Below, in pieces: positions 15,927-24,405 of a stretch of DNA of 31,116 nucleotides. Source of the DNA: Verrucomicrobiota bacterium (GTDB lineage: Bacteria > Chlamydiota > Chlamydiia > Chlamydiales > JAEYWL01); NCBI GenBank assembly GCA_023428915.1, contig JAEYWL010000057.1:1-31116 (forward strand), read 5' to 3'. The notes beneath the pieces were generated by a model. That model was not told the origin of the DNA and searched no databases. It worked only from the letters and a program-made list of their open reading frames with translations. Both the position numbers and the translations under genes were made by a program. Position 1 is the first letter of the stretch, and each line of letters opens with the position of its first letter.

Positions 15927-18900
15927 TTAGGCTTTCTGCAGTTGTTCCTTTTGCAGTTCTCTATGGTGGAAATAGAGCATAGCAGGAGCTGCAATAAATA
16001 GCGAGGACAACGTACCAATAAAGATACCGATAGCCATCACTAGCGTAAAGCCAAACAAACTGCTGCCGCCGAATAGCAAGAGGCATAGCAGCACTAACAG
16101 GGTTGTGCCTGAAGTGATCAAAGTACGGCTTAAAGTTACGTTCAAGGCATGGTTGACAATATCCTCAAATTTCCACTTGCGCAGCACTTTTACTTCTTCG
16201 CGGATCCTGTCAAATACGATAATCGTATCGTTTAAGGAGTAGCCGATGATCATCATGATAGCGCCAATAACCTGCAGATCGATCTGCACAGGGAAGCCGA
16301 CCTGATGGAACAGAGCGACTACACCAAGAGTAATCAATACATCGGTGATCAGGCCGATTACAGCACCCATGCCGAATTTAAACTCGAAGCGGAAGGTAAT
16401 GTAAATCAAAATACCGATCAGGGCTAAAGAGATGCCGATTAGGGCATTGTTGCGCATCGCATCCGATAGCTGTCCGCTCATGACAGTCCAGTTTTTGTTG
16501 AGGCTCTGCTGTTCAGCTGCAGAAATGTCTAAGCCGCCTTTCTCTAAAGCAGAAGCTACCCACTCAATGCGGGGATTAGACTGGTAAGCATAAGCGTATT
16601 TAGAATCGGCCACGGTTTCCGGCAAGCCGAAGAACGGATGCCCTTTTTCCTCCATGCTCATACCCAGCTGGATACGCAGTTGGTTGGGACGGCTTAACTC
16701 GCGCACTTGCACATCATTGGTGGAAGCCCCTGCTGCTGCAAGGGCATGCAAAGCCTGCTCGCGGTAATTGGTTTGCCCCGGTTTTTCCTGAACTTCAACA
16801 GTTAGGGAATAACCGCCGGTAAAATCCATTCCGAAGATGGTGCGGCTTTGATTGACAAACACAAAAGCCCCTAACGCAATGATCGCCGCTGCAATGACCA
16901 TGGCAGGTTTGGCATACTTTAAGAAATTAAAGTTCGTTTTGCCAATCCAATGGGACATATTCAGCGCTTTGTTAGCGGGATTTTGCACCCAGCCGGCGAA
17001 ATACCAGCGGGTCATAAAAAGCGCCGTAAACATGGAAGAGACGATACCGATGATCAGCACAATCGCAAACCCTTTAATCGGTCCTGAATCGAACTGCACG
17101 AGGATCAAAGCCACCATAATCGTAGTCAGATTGGAGTCGATAATGGCGCTAAACGCTTTGCGATATCCGGTTTGCAGGGCAGAGGCGATACGTCCGGAGA
17201 TGCTGAATTCTTCCCTGACGCGCTCAAACACCAATACGTTGGCATCAATTGCCATAGCAATGGTCAATACAATGCCGGCAATACCGGATAAGGTGAGGGC
17301 GGCATCAATATTTTGCAATACACCCCACATGATGAGCAGGTTAAAGAGCACTGCAAATGAAGCTACAATACCGGCAAAACGGTAGTAACCAATCATACAG
17401 ACCACAACGATGACTAAAGAGAGCAGCGAAGCGGTAATGCCTTTATTTCTCTCTTCTTTACCTAATTCAGGGCTTACGTTTTGCTCTGAAAGAATACGCG
17501 GTGTAAAGCTCAAGGAACCGGCTTTTAAATCAGCTGCTAACTGGTTGATCTCGCGCTGGGAGAAACGGCCGCTGATAGTGGCTGCATCTCTTAGAGCTGC
17601 ACGTAAAACTGGAGCGCTGATAATCTCGCCATTTAAAATTACAGCCATTCTCCACCCCCTGCCTTGCGAGTAGGTGTCGTAGACGGTGCCTGCAATTTTC
17701 TCTTCAGAAAAATGGGAAGTCCAAGCGTAGAAGTCGTCGCGCGGGCTGCCTTGGCCGCGGTTTGCACCTTCATAGCTGCGTTTTACTGCAAACTGCAGGA
17801 TATTTCCCTCGCTTGGGTCATAGCCCACTTGAATGTTTGTTAAGCTAGCACCCTCTAGTGCATAATTATTGAAAACAATGACCAACGGATGAGTCTGGCC
17901 ATACCACTGAGAAGGATCGGTGCCGCGCCAAGCTGCAATTGAAGACAGCGAGTCATTGAAAGCGCTGCTGGCTGCGCGATCATGCGGGTTGGCTAAGCGC
18001 AATCCATTTTTAAACAAGATGCTGGCTGCTTCACTGCGGGGAAAAGCGGCAATCTCTAATTCCGCATCGCCGCCGAGGTGCTGCCATGCAATCTCATTGA
18101 TGCTTTCAAAGTCTTTGCGGTTGGTGACAACAGCTTCGTTCCAGACTTCTTGCAAGAATTTATTTACTGCGTCAGCTAAGGCAGCGTTCCCTGTAGAAAA
18201 TTTTTCATTCACAAGGTGGAAATACATGGAAGAGGCCTTGACCAGCTCTGCCGCTGATAAGCCTTGTGACCCGGGAAAATCTAAAACAATCGTATTGTTT
18301 TCTACACGGATTGTTCTTTCGGCAACACCCATAGCATTAACACGATTGTACAACTCGTTAACGGCCTGGTTTAGATCGTCCGGGTTTGTTACCTGATGGC
18401 CATTGGAATCGCGCAATCCGATACGCACAGTCTTACCGCCGGATAAATCCAAGCCCCATTTTAGGATTTTACGATCATCGCCGCGGAAATACTTGGCAAA
18501 GCTCAGCTTAAAGTTATCCCAATAAACATTTTTCGTGGGCTTGGGGACTGTGTAGCGCGCTAATGGGTTTAAATCTACTTGGGCGCTATTGTATTCCTCT
18601 TTCCACTTCAACAGATTTTCGTGAATTCTGTCGTCGATTTTATTTTGGGTCAAGATACGCTGTTCCACATCAGAGAACTCTAAGACAGCAAAGCGCTTGC
18701 TGCCTTTCACCTGGAAATTCTCGTAAGTAGCCGCCACTAAATTTGTATAGTAATCGCTTAATTCAAAAATGTAGTCTTTGCTAAATTGCGGAGCCATGCC
18801 ATAAGCTTGTCCGGAATAACCGATAAAGCCGCTTTGCTGCAAGATGCTTTGCAAAGCGTTAAAATCTTCAACTAATGCTTGCCTTGTGTCATCGGCTTGT

Positions 18901-20495
18901 GCGTCCTGATATTTTTGTAAAATGCTATCCAGGCCGCGGGCAATGACATAAATAGAGCTAGTGCGGAAACCTTGCGGCGGCACGCCTTTTTCTAAAACAG
19001 GAGCGTAGATGACTAAACCTAGTTTTTGCTCTTCCGGTTTTTCCTTGAGGAACTCTGCGAAATTACGTACTGGATAAGCTTCCCTTACTAAGTCTTGGTG
19101 CCTAGGGTACCAGCTGCTGTTGAGTTTGTCTGCAGTACTTGCCGCCTGCTCCTCCGCCAAGTGGCCTAAATTCATCGCAAGGAAGCTGCTGCTGTTTGGC
19201 AACACATCTAAAGAGATTGCAAAGAGATCAGCATTCGGGGAGACCGCTTCATCGCTTACACGTGAAATTCTGGCAATGTCATCGATGACTAACTGATTGA
19301 GCTTTTCTTTAGTAATAGCTTCCTGCTCAGTAGCTCCCTCAATGGCGCGAATTTTCTGAATATCTTGGTAAGGCACCAGGTTGATTTTGTCATCGTTCCA
19401 GTCCACCACTACTGTTTGGATGAAGGGGTTGTAACCGGATAAATCCAATATTTGCTGCGAATTTTGCATGGTCACAGCCGCTGCTGACTTAGCAAATAGT
19501 TCCTGAAGTTGAGCGCGTGACAATGGACGCAAACCGGCGCGGAAATCGGCAGCATGTTCTTGCAGGGCCACAGAAGCTGTATTCAACAAATTAAGCTGAT
19601 TTTCTAGCTCGGTTAGGGCTTGCGACTTGCTGATATCAACTAGTCCGCCGGAGGCTTCTTGTTTCTTGTTTTCTTCAGCAAGAAACTTGATTTGCGTGGA
19701 GGTGCGTGCCTTTAAGGCGCTCAGCTTGCCATTGAGCTTATCGATGGCTGCTGTGCGGTTAGGCTGATCCACCTGGCTAAACGCGGCATAATAGCGTTTA
19801 AGGATGGGGCTGTTCTTGCCTAATGCTTTTTGGGCTTCGCTGATTTCCCTGGCAATAGTTAAAAGCAGCTCATCTTCTTTTTCTTTGGCGCTGCCTATGC
19901 CATCAGCTGCTGCAGTTACAAGCAGGCCATTTACAGATGGGCCTGCAAGCGCTTCAGCGACTTGCAGCACGCGATCTTCTATTATCTGCTGGTAAAAAGG
20001 AGATAGCTTGTCTTGCTCATATTTGGTTGTAAACTTGAATAGTTTAGAGCTGTCAGCAGGATTTAAATGAACATTAATGTTTCTCTCAACCAAAACTGTT
20101 GTGGCTTTATCATTAGCAATATTTGAAGAAAGCTTGAGCTCTGCCGGCACAAATGAAATCATAGCTCCCGCACGAGGCAAAAAGCGCTGGAAGAGCTGCG
20201 CATCTTGGCTCGTTTTGAAAGAGACTTCAATAAGCCCCGGGTCATTTTCTTTCAAATTAATAGCCGTGGGTTTAATCCCCAATAGCTTGCTAAATGAGGC
20301 CAGCCATTCTTTAGATTCCCCCTCAAGACTATTTACACGTTCGATAATATTCGAGGCTACCTGCTCTGCCCGCTTGGCATCTACAGGAGACTTTAATGGT
20401 TTTGTGTAGTAAAATATTGTCGGCAAAATGTTGTACAACGTCAGCGCGAATACCGCAATGATCAAGTAAAATTGCCACCTTTTCCTTTTGTCCAT
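15927..20495 (-). CDS. secDF: SecD-SecF fused protein-export membrane protein
   Basis: 1522 aa inner-membrane subunit that uses the proton gradient to help SecYEG-SecA export. TM1 is at about 8-28. The SecD signature GLDLSGGK is at 681-688, a second periplasmic region follows, then TM helices from about 1018 with AMAIDANVLVFERVREE (1080-1096). The SecF half starts with a TM near 1198-1214 and FGMDFTGG (1221-1228) and ends with GYSLNDTIIVFDRIREE and closing TMs. Both halves are complete. The unusual part is about 650 residues, mostly predicted periplasmic and helical (including 205-320), between TM1 and DLSGG, where E. coli SecD has almost none. The fusion is known in chlamydiae. AAGGA lies about 11 bases before the ATG. 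The long leader region upstream holds an inverted-repeat element. Confidence 0.96.
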   Translation of the reverse strand: MDKRKRWQFYLIIAVFALTLYNILPTIFYYTKPLKSPVDAKRAEQVASNIIERVNSLEGESKEWLASFSKLLGIKPTAINLKENDPGLIEVSFKTSQDAQLFQRFLPRAGAMISFVPAELKLSSNIANDKATTVLVERNINVHLNPADSSKLFKFTTKYEQDKLSPFYQQIIEDRVLQVAEALAGPSVNGLLVTAAADGIGSAKEKEDELLLTIAREISEAQKALGKNSPILKRYYAAFSQVDQPNRTAAIDKLNGKLSALKARTSTQIKFLAEENKKQEASGGLVDISKSQALTELENQLNLLNTASVALQEHAADFRAGLRPLSRAQLQELFAKSAAAVTMQNSQQILDLSGYNPFIQTVVVDWNDDKINLVPYQDIQKIRAIEGATEQEAITKEKLNQLVIDDIARISRVSDEAVSPNADLFAISLDVLPNSSSFLAMNLGHLAEEQAASTADKLNSSWYPRHQDLVREAYPVRNFAEFLKEKPEEQKLGLVIYAPVLEKGVPPQGFRTSSIYVIARGLDSILQKYQDAQADDTRQALVEDFNALQSILQQSGFIGYSGQAYGMAPQFSKDYIFELSDYYTNLVAATYENFQVKGSKRFAVLEFSDVEQRILTQNKIDDRIHENLLKWKEEYNSAQVDLNPLARYTVPKPTKNVYWDNFKLSFAKYFRGDDRKILKWGLDLSGGKTVRIGLRDSNGHQVTNPDDLNQAVNELYNRVNAMGVAERTIRVENNTIVLDFPGSQGLSAAELVKASSMYFHLVNEKFSTGNAALADAVNKFLQEVWNEAVVTNRKDFESINEIAWQHLGGDAELEIAAFPRSEAASILFKNGLRLANPHDRAASSAFNDSLSSIAAWRGTDPSQWYGQTHPLVIVFNNYALEGASLTNIQVGYDPSEGNILQFAVKRSYEGANRGQGSPRDDFYAWTSHFSEEKIAGTVYDTYSQGRGWRMAVILNGEIISAPVLRAALRDAATISGRFSQREINQLAADLKAGSLSFTPRILSEQNVSPELGKEERNKGITASLLSLVIVVVCMIGYYRFAGIVASFAVLFNLLIMWGVLQNIDAALTLSGIAGIVLTIAMAIDANVLVFERVREEFSISGRIASALQTGYRKAFSAIIDSNLTTIMVALILVQFDSGPIKGFAIVLIIGIVSSMFTALFMTRWYFAGWVQNPANKALNMSHWIGKTNFNFLKYAKPAMVIAAAIIALGAFVFVNQSRTIFGMDFTGGYSLTVEVQEKPGQTNYREQALHALAAAGASTNDVQVRELSRPNQLRIQLGMSMEEKGHPFFGLPETVADSKYAYAYQSNPRIEWVASALEKGGLDISAAEQQSLNKNWTVMSGQLSDAMRNNALIGISLALIGILIYITFRFEFKFGMGAVIGLITDVLITLGVVALFHQVGFPVQIDLQVIGAIMMIIGYSLNDTIIVFDRIREEVKVLRKWKFEDIVNHALNVTLSRTLITSGTTLLVLLCLLLFGGSSLFGFTLVMAIGIFIGTLSSLFIAAPAMLYFHHRELQKEQLQKA

Positions 20496-20650
20496 GACGC
20501 TACATATCCTTGTTGTTAGGGAATGAAAAACCTCAAAAAGAAAAATAATAACAAGGAACGCCCATTCTGTCTAGGCGAAATCTCTTATTAGTAAAAAGTT
20601 GAAAAAGAAAGGGCTCTCCTTTAAGCCTGAGACCTTGTAAGAGACAACTA

Positions 20651-20839
20651 AAGTCCGAATCAGGCGCTTAAATGAACAAGGGACAGCAGGGACGCCATGG
20701 ACCTTAGGGATAATAGACTTTAAGGTGGACCCCAAAGTTTGGACAGAAATGAGTCTTATGAATGTCCTCTTTCAAGTCCCTGTTCTCCCTAAGGTCCATG
20801 GCGTCCCTATTGTCCATTTAAGCGCCTAACTCGGACCTT
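20651..20839. mobile_element. MITE-like element with long inverted arms
   Basis: The left arm (20651-20710) and the right arm (20786-20839) are inverted copies. Both begin at the outer end with AAGTCCGA / AAGGTCCGA, share GGCGCTTAAATG, and run inward through GGGACGCCATGGACC and TTAGGGA. The left arm has an extra AGCAGGGAC. The centre (20711-20785) has no ORF. The right arm runs into the 3' end of the neighbouring hypothetical gene and supplies its last codons and TAG stop. A third, solo arm is at the end of ytgD. The form fits a non-autonomous transposable element; target-site duplications were not identified. The rest of 20496-20825 has no gene. Confidence 0.75.
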
Positions 20840-21587
20840 CAGACAATGTTTTTTTGAGTTTTTGCTTGATTTTTTCCTGCTCGTGCGGAGTTAAACAAAA
20901 TCTGTGGATATTTTGTTCAAGAGCTTGGGGTTCAGTTTTACAAGCTTTCACTGCTAATTTATTCTTCTGGGAAGAGTTAAGTTTGCTAAAATTTAATATC
21001 TCAACTGATAAGGGGGTCGTACTTTCGTTTCTGTGGGCTGATTTCAAATAGATTTTAGCAATTTTATACACTTCTTCATCTGTAAAGTGGCAAAAAGAGC
21101 GAATATGCTTAATAACAGCCTCTTCGGCATAAGCTGCTGCAGTCTCCATTAAAGCCAAACTAACGCTATGCCACTGATGCACGTGAAATTGAAACGATAG
21201 ATGCGCTACCCGCTCTACTAATTCAGGCAGCAGGCTTGACCGGTTTTTTCGGCAGACGGCTTCAACAGCGGTGAGGATCATTTTTTCTTCAGCAGGGGTT
21301 AAGGTTCTAGGAAAGACAGTCGTGTCTGGCCAAATGTTTCGTACTGTAAGAATCGTGAAAAAATTTTTAATACTCTGTGCGCTTACCTCAGGCGGGATAC
21401 AAGCAATTATACGGCAAGCAAGATCTAACGTGGCTTCCCGCGGTTTACTTGATGTCAATTCCTGATTCAAATCTTTTATGAGCTGCTCGCCATTATTGGA
21501 AAATGTTGCTTGCAACCCAACATTACTGCTGCCGGTTAAACGTTGCCAACAGGTACCTCGTTGCGAAATTGGGAATGAACTTTCCAT
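20826..21587 (-). CDS. Hypothetical protein with helical repeats
   Basis: 253 aa, all-helical and soluble by appearance, with no signal peptide or TM. At least two segments share a pattern, IKHIRSFCHFTDEEVYKIAKIYLKSA and LEQNIHRFCLTPHEQEKIKQKLKK: a xxIxxFxL(T)xxExxKIA unit. Such repeats occur in large chlamydial hypothetical proteins of unknown role. No conserved enzyme motif is seen. ATG at 21587 is preferred to the TTG at 21602; neither has a clear ribosome site. The last four codons and the stop lie in the right arm of the inverted-repeat element, so the native C terminus may have been replaced. It is downstream of the translocase but behind its terminator. Confidence 0.65.
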   Translation of the reverse strand: MESSFPISQRGTCWQRLTGSSNVGLQATFSNNGEQLIKDLNQELTSSKPREATLDLACRIIACIPPEVSAQSIKNFFTILTVRNIWPDTTVFPRTLTPAEEKMILTAVEAVCRKNRSSLLPELVERVAHLSFQFHVHQWHSVSLALMETAAAYAEEAVIKHIRSFCHFTDEEVYKIAKIYLKSAHRNESTTPLSVEILNFSKLNSSQKNKLAVKACKTEPQALEQNIHRFCLTPHEQEKIKQKLKKTLSEGPS

Positions 21588-21619
21588 AACTGTATAAGCC
21601 AAAATTAAGTGTTGAGTAA

Positions 21620-21653
21620 AAAAAAGGATGCGAAATAACCCGCATCCTTTTTT
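21620..21653 (-). terminator. Translocase gene terminator
   Basis: A 13-bp perfect stem (21620-21632 and 21641-21653) with an 8-base loop. On the minus strand the hairpin is followed by a T-run; it starts 25 bases after the ADP/ATP translocase stop codon. Confidence 0.92.
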
Positions 21654-21677
21654 CGAACATGTGTATCAGCTATTCGA

Positions 21678-23213
21678 TTAGCCTGCAGTTTTTACTGTTT
21701 GGGCAGCTTCGCTTTCTTTAGCTTTTTCAGCAGTAAGGGAAACGAATTGCTTGTTCAATAGTTTTACTGCCACAATCCAAGCGACAATGATTACTGCGAG
21801 AATTGCAGCAACATAAGGGGTGATCGCCGTGATTGTACCGAATGTCAGGATCAAGCCTTGCTGGATCAAGGAACCGCCGGATTTGCCTAAACGGGCGCCC
21901 ACCACGTCGATGGCCGCTTTACCTTTAACTTTTTGTTCTTGGTCAAGCGGAATATAAGCCATTTCTTTGGTTGGATCAAACAAAGAGTACTTTGCAGACT
22001 TGCTGATAATGTTTTGAGCAGCACCAAAGATTACAGCCAGCATTAGCGGTGTTGAACCGAGCATGGAGATAAATCCACCCAATGAATCGCGGAACAAGAC
22101 GAAGCTAAAGAAGCCAAAGCCTGTGATTAGCAGCACAACTGGCGTCACCATTGCGGCAAAGCCCCAGCCTTTCCAGCGGATCAGGTTGCTGCCTACGAAT
22201 AGCATCATGAAGATGGTCACAGCACCTGTAATGGTGGAGAATAGCCCCATGAATGCGCTATAGTCGTTTGGTTGCGGGTATTGCAAGCGTAATTGGTTTT
22301 TCCAAGTGATTTCCACAAGGTTAATCGCAATACCGTAGGAGATAACCAGAATCGCGAGGCACAGAATGTACTTTGATTTTGCCAAGTAGGCAAAGCTTTC
22401 GCCCAAAGACATTTTTGGCTTTTCTTTCTTGAGTTTTTTCTCTTCGTTCTGGTTGTAGAAACGTGCGTCTGTCAATACATTGCGCTGCATCCACCAGTAA
22501 ATTGCAATAACCATAATGCCGGCCAATACAACCATAGACATTAGATAGTTTAAGGATACGCCCCACGCATCAACGCCATCCGGCAGAGTGTCGCGGATTT
22601 TGGAAAAGTAATAAATTGCCGGGCCTGAAACTAATAGTGCCAGGTTAGCGCCCAAACCGAACAAACTGTAGAAACGTCTTGCTTCTTTAACGTGGGTGAT
22701 GTCGTTAGCAAAACCCCAAAACATCAAAGAGAGGACAACGCTGCCCCAAAGCTCAGCCAGGATATAGAAAATCGAGTAAGTCCAATTGCGGAAGCAAGCG
22801 ACCAAACCGTGAAAGCCGGCCGGGAGGATTTGCTGAAGATAGTCAGCTGTTCCATGCGGGTGCAGCACTTCCCTGTTTGGATAAATAAACAGCGCAAACA
22901 ACCCGAAGAAAATCAAAAACGGTGTGATGGTTGTGTAAAATAGATTTTCTTTGGATAGGATGTTGCTCAACTTTGCATAAATGATCATGAAGATAATCGC
23001 TGCAGGAACTACGCCCCAAAACTTCAAGAATACGATTGTTTCAGCGCCTGAAGATGGAACAACCAGGGAGTCCTTAGTATCGCGCAAAATTGTGTAGTTG
23101 AAAGAGATAAAGAAAAACATAAAGAACATTGGCAAGAGCTTTTTAAGCTCAAATGCATGAATGGGCCAAAAAAATGACCGCCACTTGCCAAATTCTCCGG
23201 TACCTGACGACAT
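21678..23213 (-). CDS. npt1: ADP/ATP translocase (nucleotide transporter, TLC family)
   Basis: 511 aa inner-membrane protein with about 12 TM helices, the size of chlamydial, rickettsial and plastid ATP/ADP carriers (TLC family). It exchanges bacterial ADP for host ATP. Typical segments are visible: FWPIHAFELKKLLPMFFMFFFISFNYTILRDTKDSLVV at the start, shown here in part as the ELKKLLP and LRDTKD motifs, then FKFWG-like sequence, KEARRFYSLFGLGAN, SKYILCLAILVISYG, and SKSAKYSLFDPTKEMAYIPLD. These match the Npt1 (ATP/ADP) type rather than the more divergent NTP/NAD carriers. GAGG lies 6 bases before the ATG. Its own terminator follows, so it is likely transcribed alone. In Chlamydia npt1 is also close to the ytg genes. 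Confidence 0.96.
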   Translation of the reverse strand: MSSGTGEFGKWRSFFWPIHAFELKKLLPMFFMFFFISFNYTILRDTKDSLVVPSSGAETIVFLKFWGVVPAAIIFMIIYAKLSNILSKENLFYTTITPFLIFFGLFALFIYPNREVLHPHGTADYLQQILPAGFHGLVACFRNWTYSIFYILAELWGSVVLSLMFWGFANDITHVKEARRFYSLFGLGANLALLVSGPAIYYFSKIRDTLPDGVDAWGVSLNYLMSMVVLAGIMVIAIYWWMQRNVLTDARFYNQNEEKKLKKEKPKMSLGESFAYLAKSKYILCLAILVISYGIAINLVEITWKNQLRLQYPQPNDYSAFMGLFSTITGAVTIFMMLFVGSNLIRWKGWGFAAMVTPVVLLITGFGFFSFVLFRDSLGGFISMLGSTPLMLAVIFGAAQNIISKSAKYSLFDPTKEMAYIPLDQEQKVKGKAAIDVVGARLGKSGGSLIQQGLILTFGTITAITPYVAAILAVIIVAWIVAVKLLNKQFVSLTAEKAKESEAAQTVKTAG

Positions 23214-23349
23214 ACAAACCTCAATTGTTAAAGTTCGTTAAAAGAAACATTAAATTCAGAATCAAAACTAATAATTTAAGCACTTGGCTCTTAATTTGCA
23301 AGTTATTGTTATTAATCAATTGATATAAGAAGGAGTGGAGGCTAAAAAG

Positions 23350-23380
23350 GGTCAATGGGCTTAGAGAAAGTCCATTGACC
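23350..23380 (-). terminator. Terminator of the 173-aa basic protein gene
   Basis: GGTCAATGG (23350-23358) pairs with CCATTGACC (23372-23380), extendable by two pairs including a G-U. On the minus strand the stem is followed by CTTTTTAG. It lies 11 bases after the gene's stop codon. Confidence 0.75.
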
Positions 23381-23391
23381 AGTCAAATAAA

Positions 23392-23913
23392 CTAGGCGTT
23401 AGAACCTGCTAATAGACTAGAAAAGGCGTTTTGATTAGTAACAGCCTCAACATAAAAATTCCAAAGCTCTGGCTCAATGCGGCCATGGCGGATAGAAGAA
23501 ATCAGCTCGCGTTTAATTGTCTTAAGATCTTTTTTAGGGGTCAGTTTGCGGATCATGTCTTTATCGCCAGCCATGCGCGCCATATGCAGCATACGCTCAA
23601 TGTCATGTTTAGAAAAGCTGATTTGATCGCGGCGTTTGCGTGAACCGCGTGCAGCACGTGGTTTAGGAGGTACAGTATGAGGCTTTTCGTTTGAATTGAT
23701 AATGTGCTTTGTGATCAATTCAATTAGCTCTTGCGGGTTTTCATTTTTCATTTTGCGGAAAGTAAAGTGGTGCATATAGCCACCAGTAGAAACAGGCAAA
23801 TATCTGCAAAGGTCATTTTCTTTTTTTGCAGAAACTTTTGCTATTGCTTTGCTGATAAGGTTTTCAAGTTCTTTTATATCAGCTTTACTATGCTTATCAT
23901 TTGAGTAGTTCAT
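23392..23913 (-). CDS. Small basic hypothetical protein (positional CT066 counterpart)
   Basis: 173 aa, no signal peptide or TM. The N-terminal third is charged and helical, a central Pro/Arg/Lys stretch (VPPKPRAARGSRKRRDQ, about 110-128) looks disordered and could bind nucleic acid, and the C-terminal third is helical (SKHDIERMLHMARMAG, then a KRELISSIRHG segment). I recognise no family. The start at 23913 (MNYSND) is preferred over the TTG at 23919; GGTAGG lies upstream. It has its own terminator. Chlamydia has a hypothetical gene (CT066, from memory) between npt1 and ytgA; this gene has the same neighbours and may be its counterpart, but I could not compare sequences. Confidence 0.65.
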   Translation of the reverse strand: MNYSNDKHSKADIKELENLISKAIAKVSAKKENDLCRYLPVSTGGYMHHFTFRKMKNENPQELIELITKHIINSNEKPHTVPPKPRAARGSRKRRDQISFSKHDIERMLHMARMAGDKDMIRKLTPKKDLKTIKRELISSIRHGRIEPELWNFYVEAVTNQNAFSSLLAGSNA

Positions 23914-24405
23914 CAACAAACCTACCTTCTTCTTTTTTTGTGGTTCTTTTCTTTCTTTCGTCCAATCTCTATATCTGTTAGAAATTTTCGATTTAATTTG
24001 CCTAAATCTTCCTTATATCAATGAAGAGTTAATAATAAAACGCATTACTCATTCATGTTTTAATAATTTGCAATTTATAGAATTAGATGATTTTTAGGCA
24101 ACAAAAAAACAAATGAAACAAAATTCGATATTCTCTTTGATTAGCAAATATGGCAGGGAGCACATAAAATGAATCCACATTATATTATAAGTTATTTTAG
24201 GGTAAAACTAATTTGGTATTCAAAACTCAGACATAGTGTGATTGCTATCTTAATAAAAGGCGCTTAAAACCCGACTCTTAGAAGGTAGCAAGTCGGGTTT
24301 AAAGAGACAAACGTCGTTTTCCCTTATTAAATTCCTGTACTTGAACCGAATCCCCCTTTTCAACTACAGTATATCCTTAAATTATCTCACACTCTAAGGA
24401 ACACC
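23914..24405. other. AT-rich intergenic region with a hairpin
   Basis: About 490 bases between divergent genes with no credible ORF or tRNA. The one structure is a 10-bp perfect stem, AAACCCGACT at 24267-24276 with AGTCGGGTTT at 24291-24300 and a 14-base loop. It is not followed by a T-run on the plus strand. AGGCGCTTAAA (24258-24268), which overlaps the stem, is also found in the arms of the inverted-repeat element. No clear promoter for the Mrp gene was found; its 5' leader should lie here. Confidence 0.5.
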
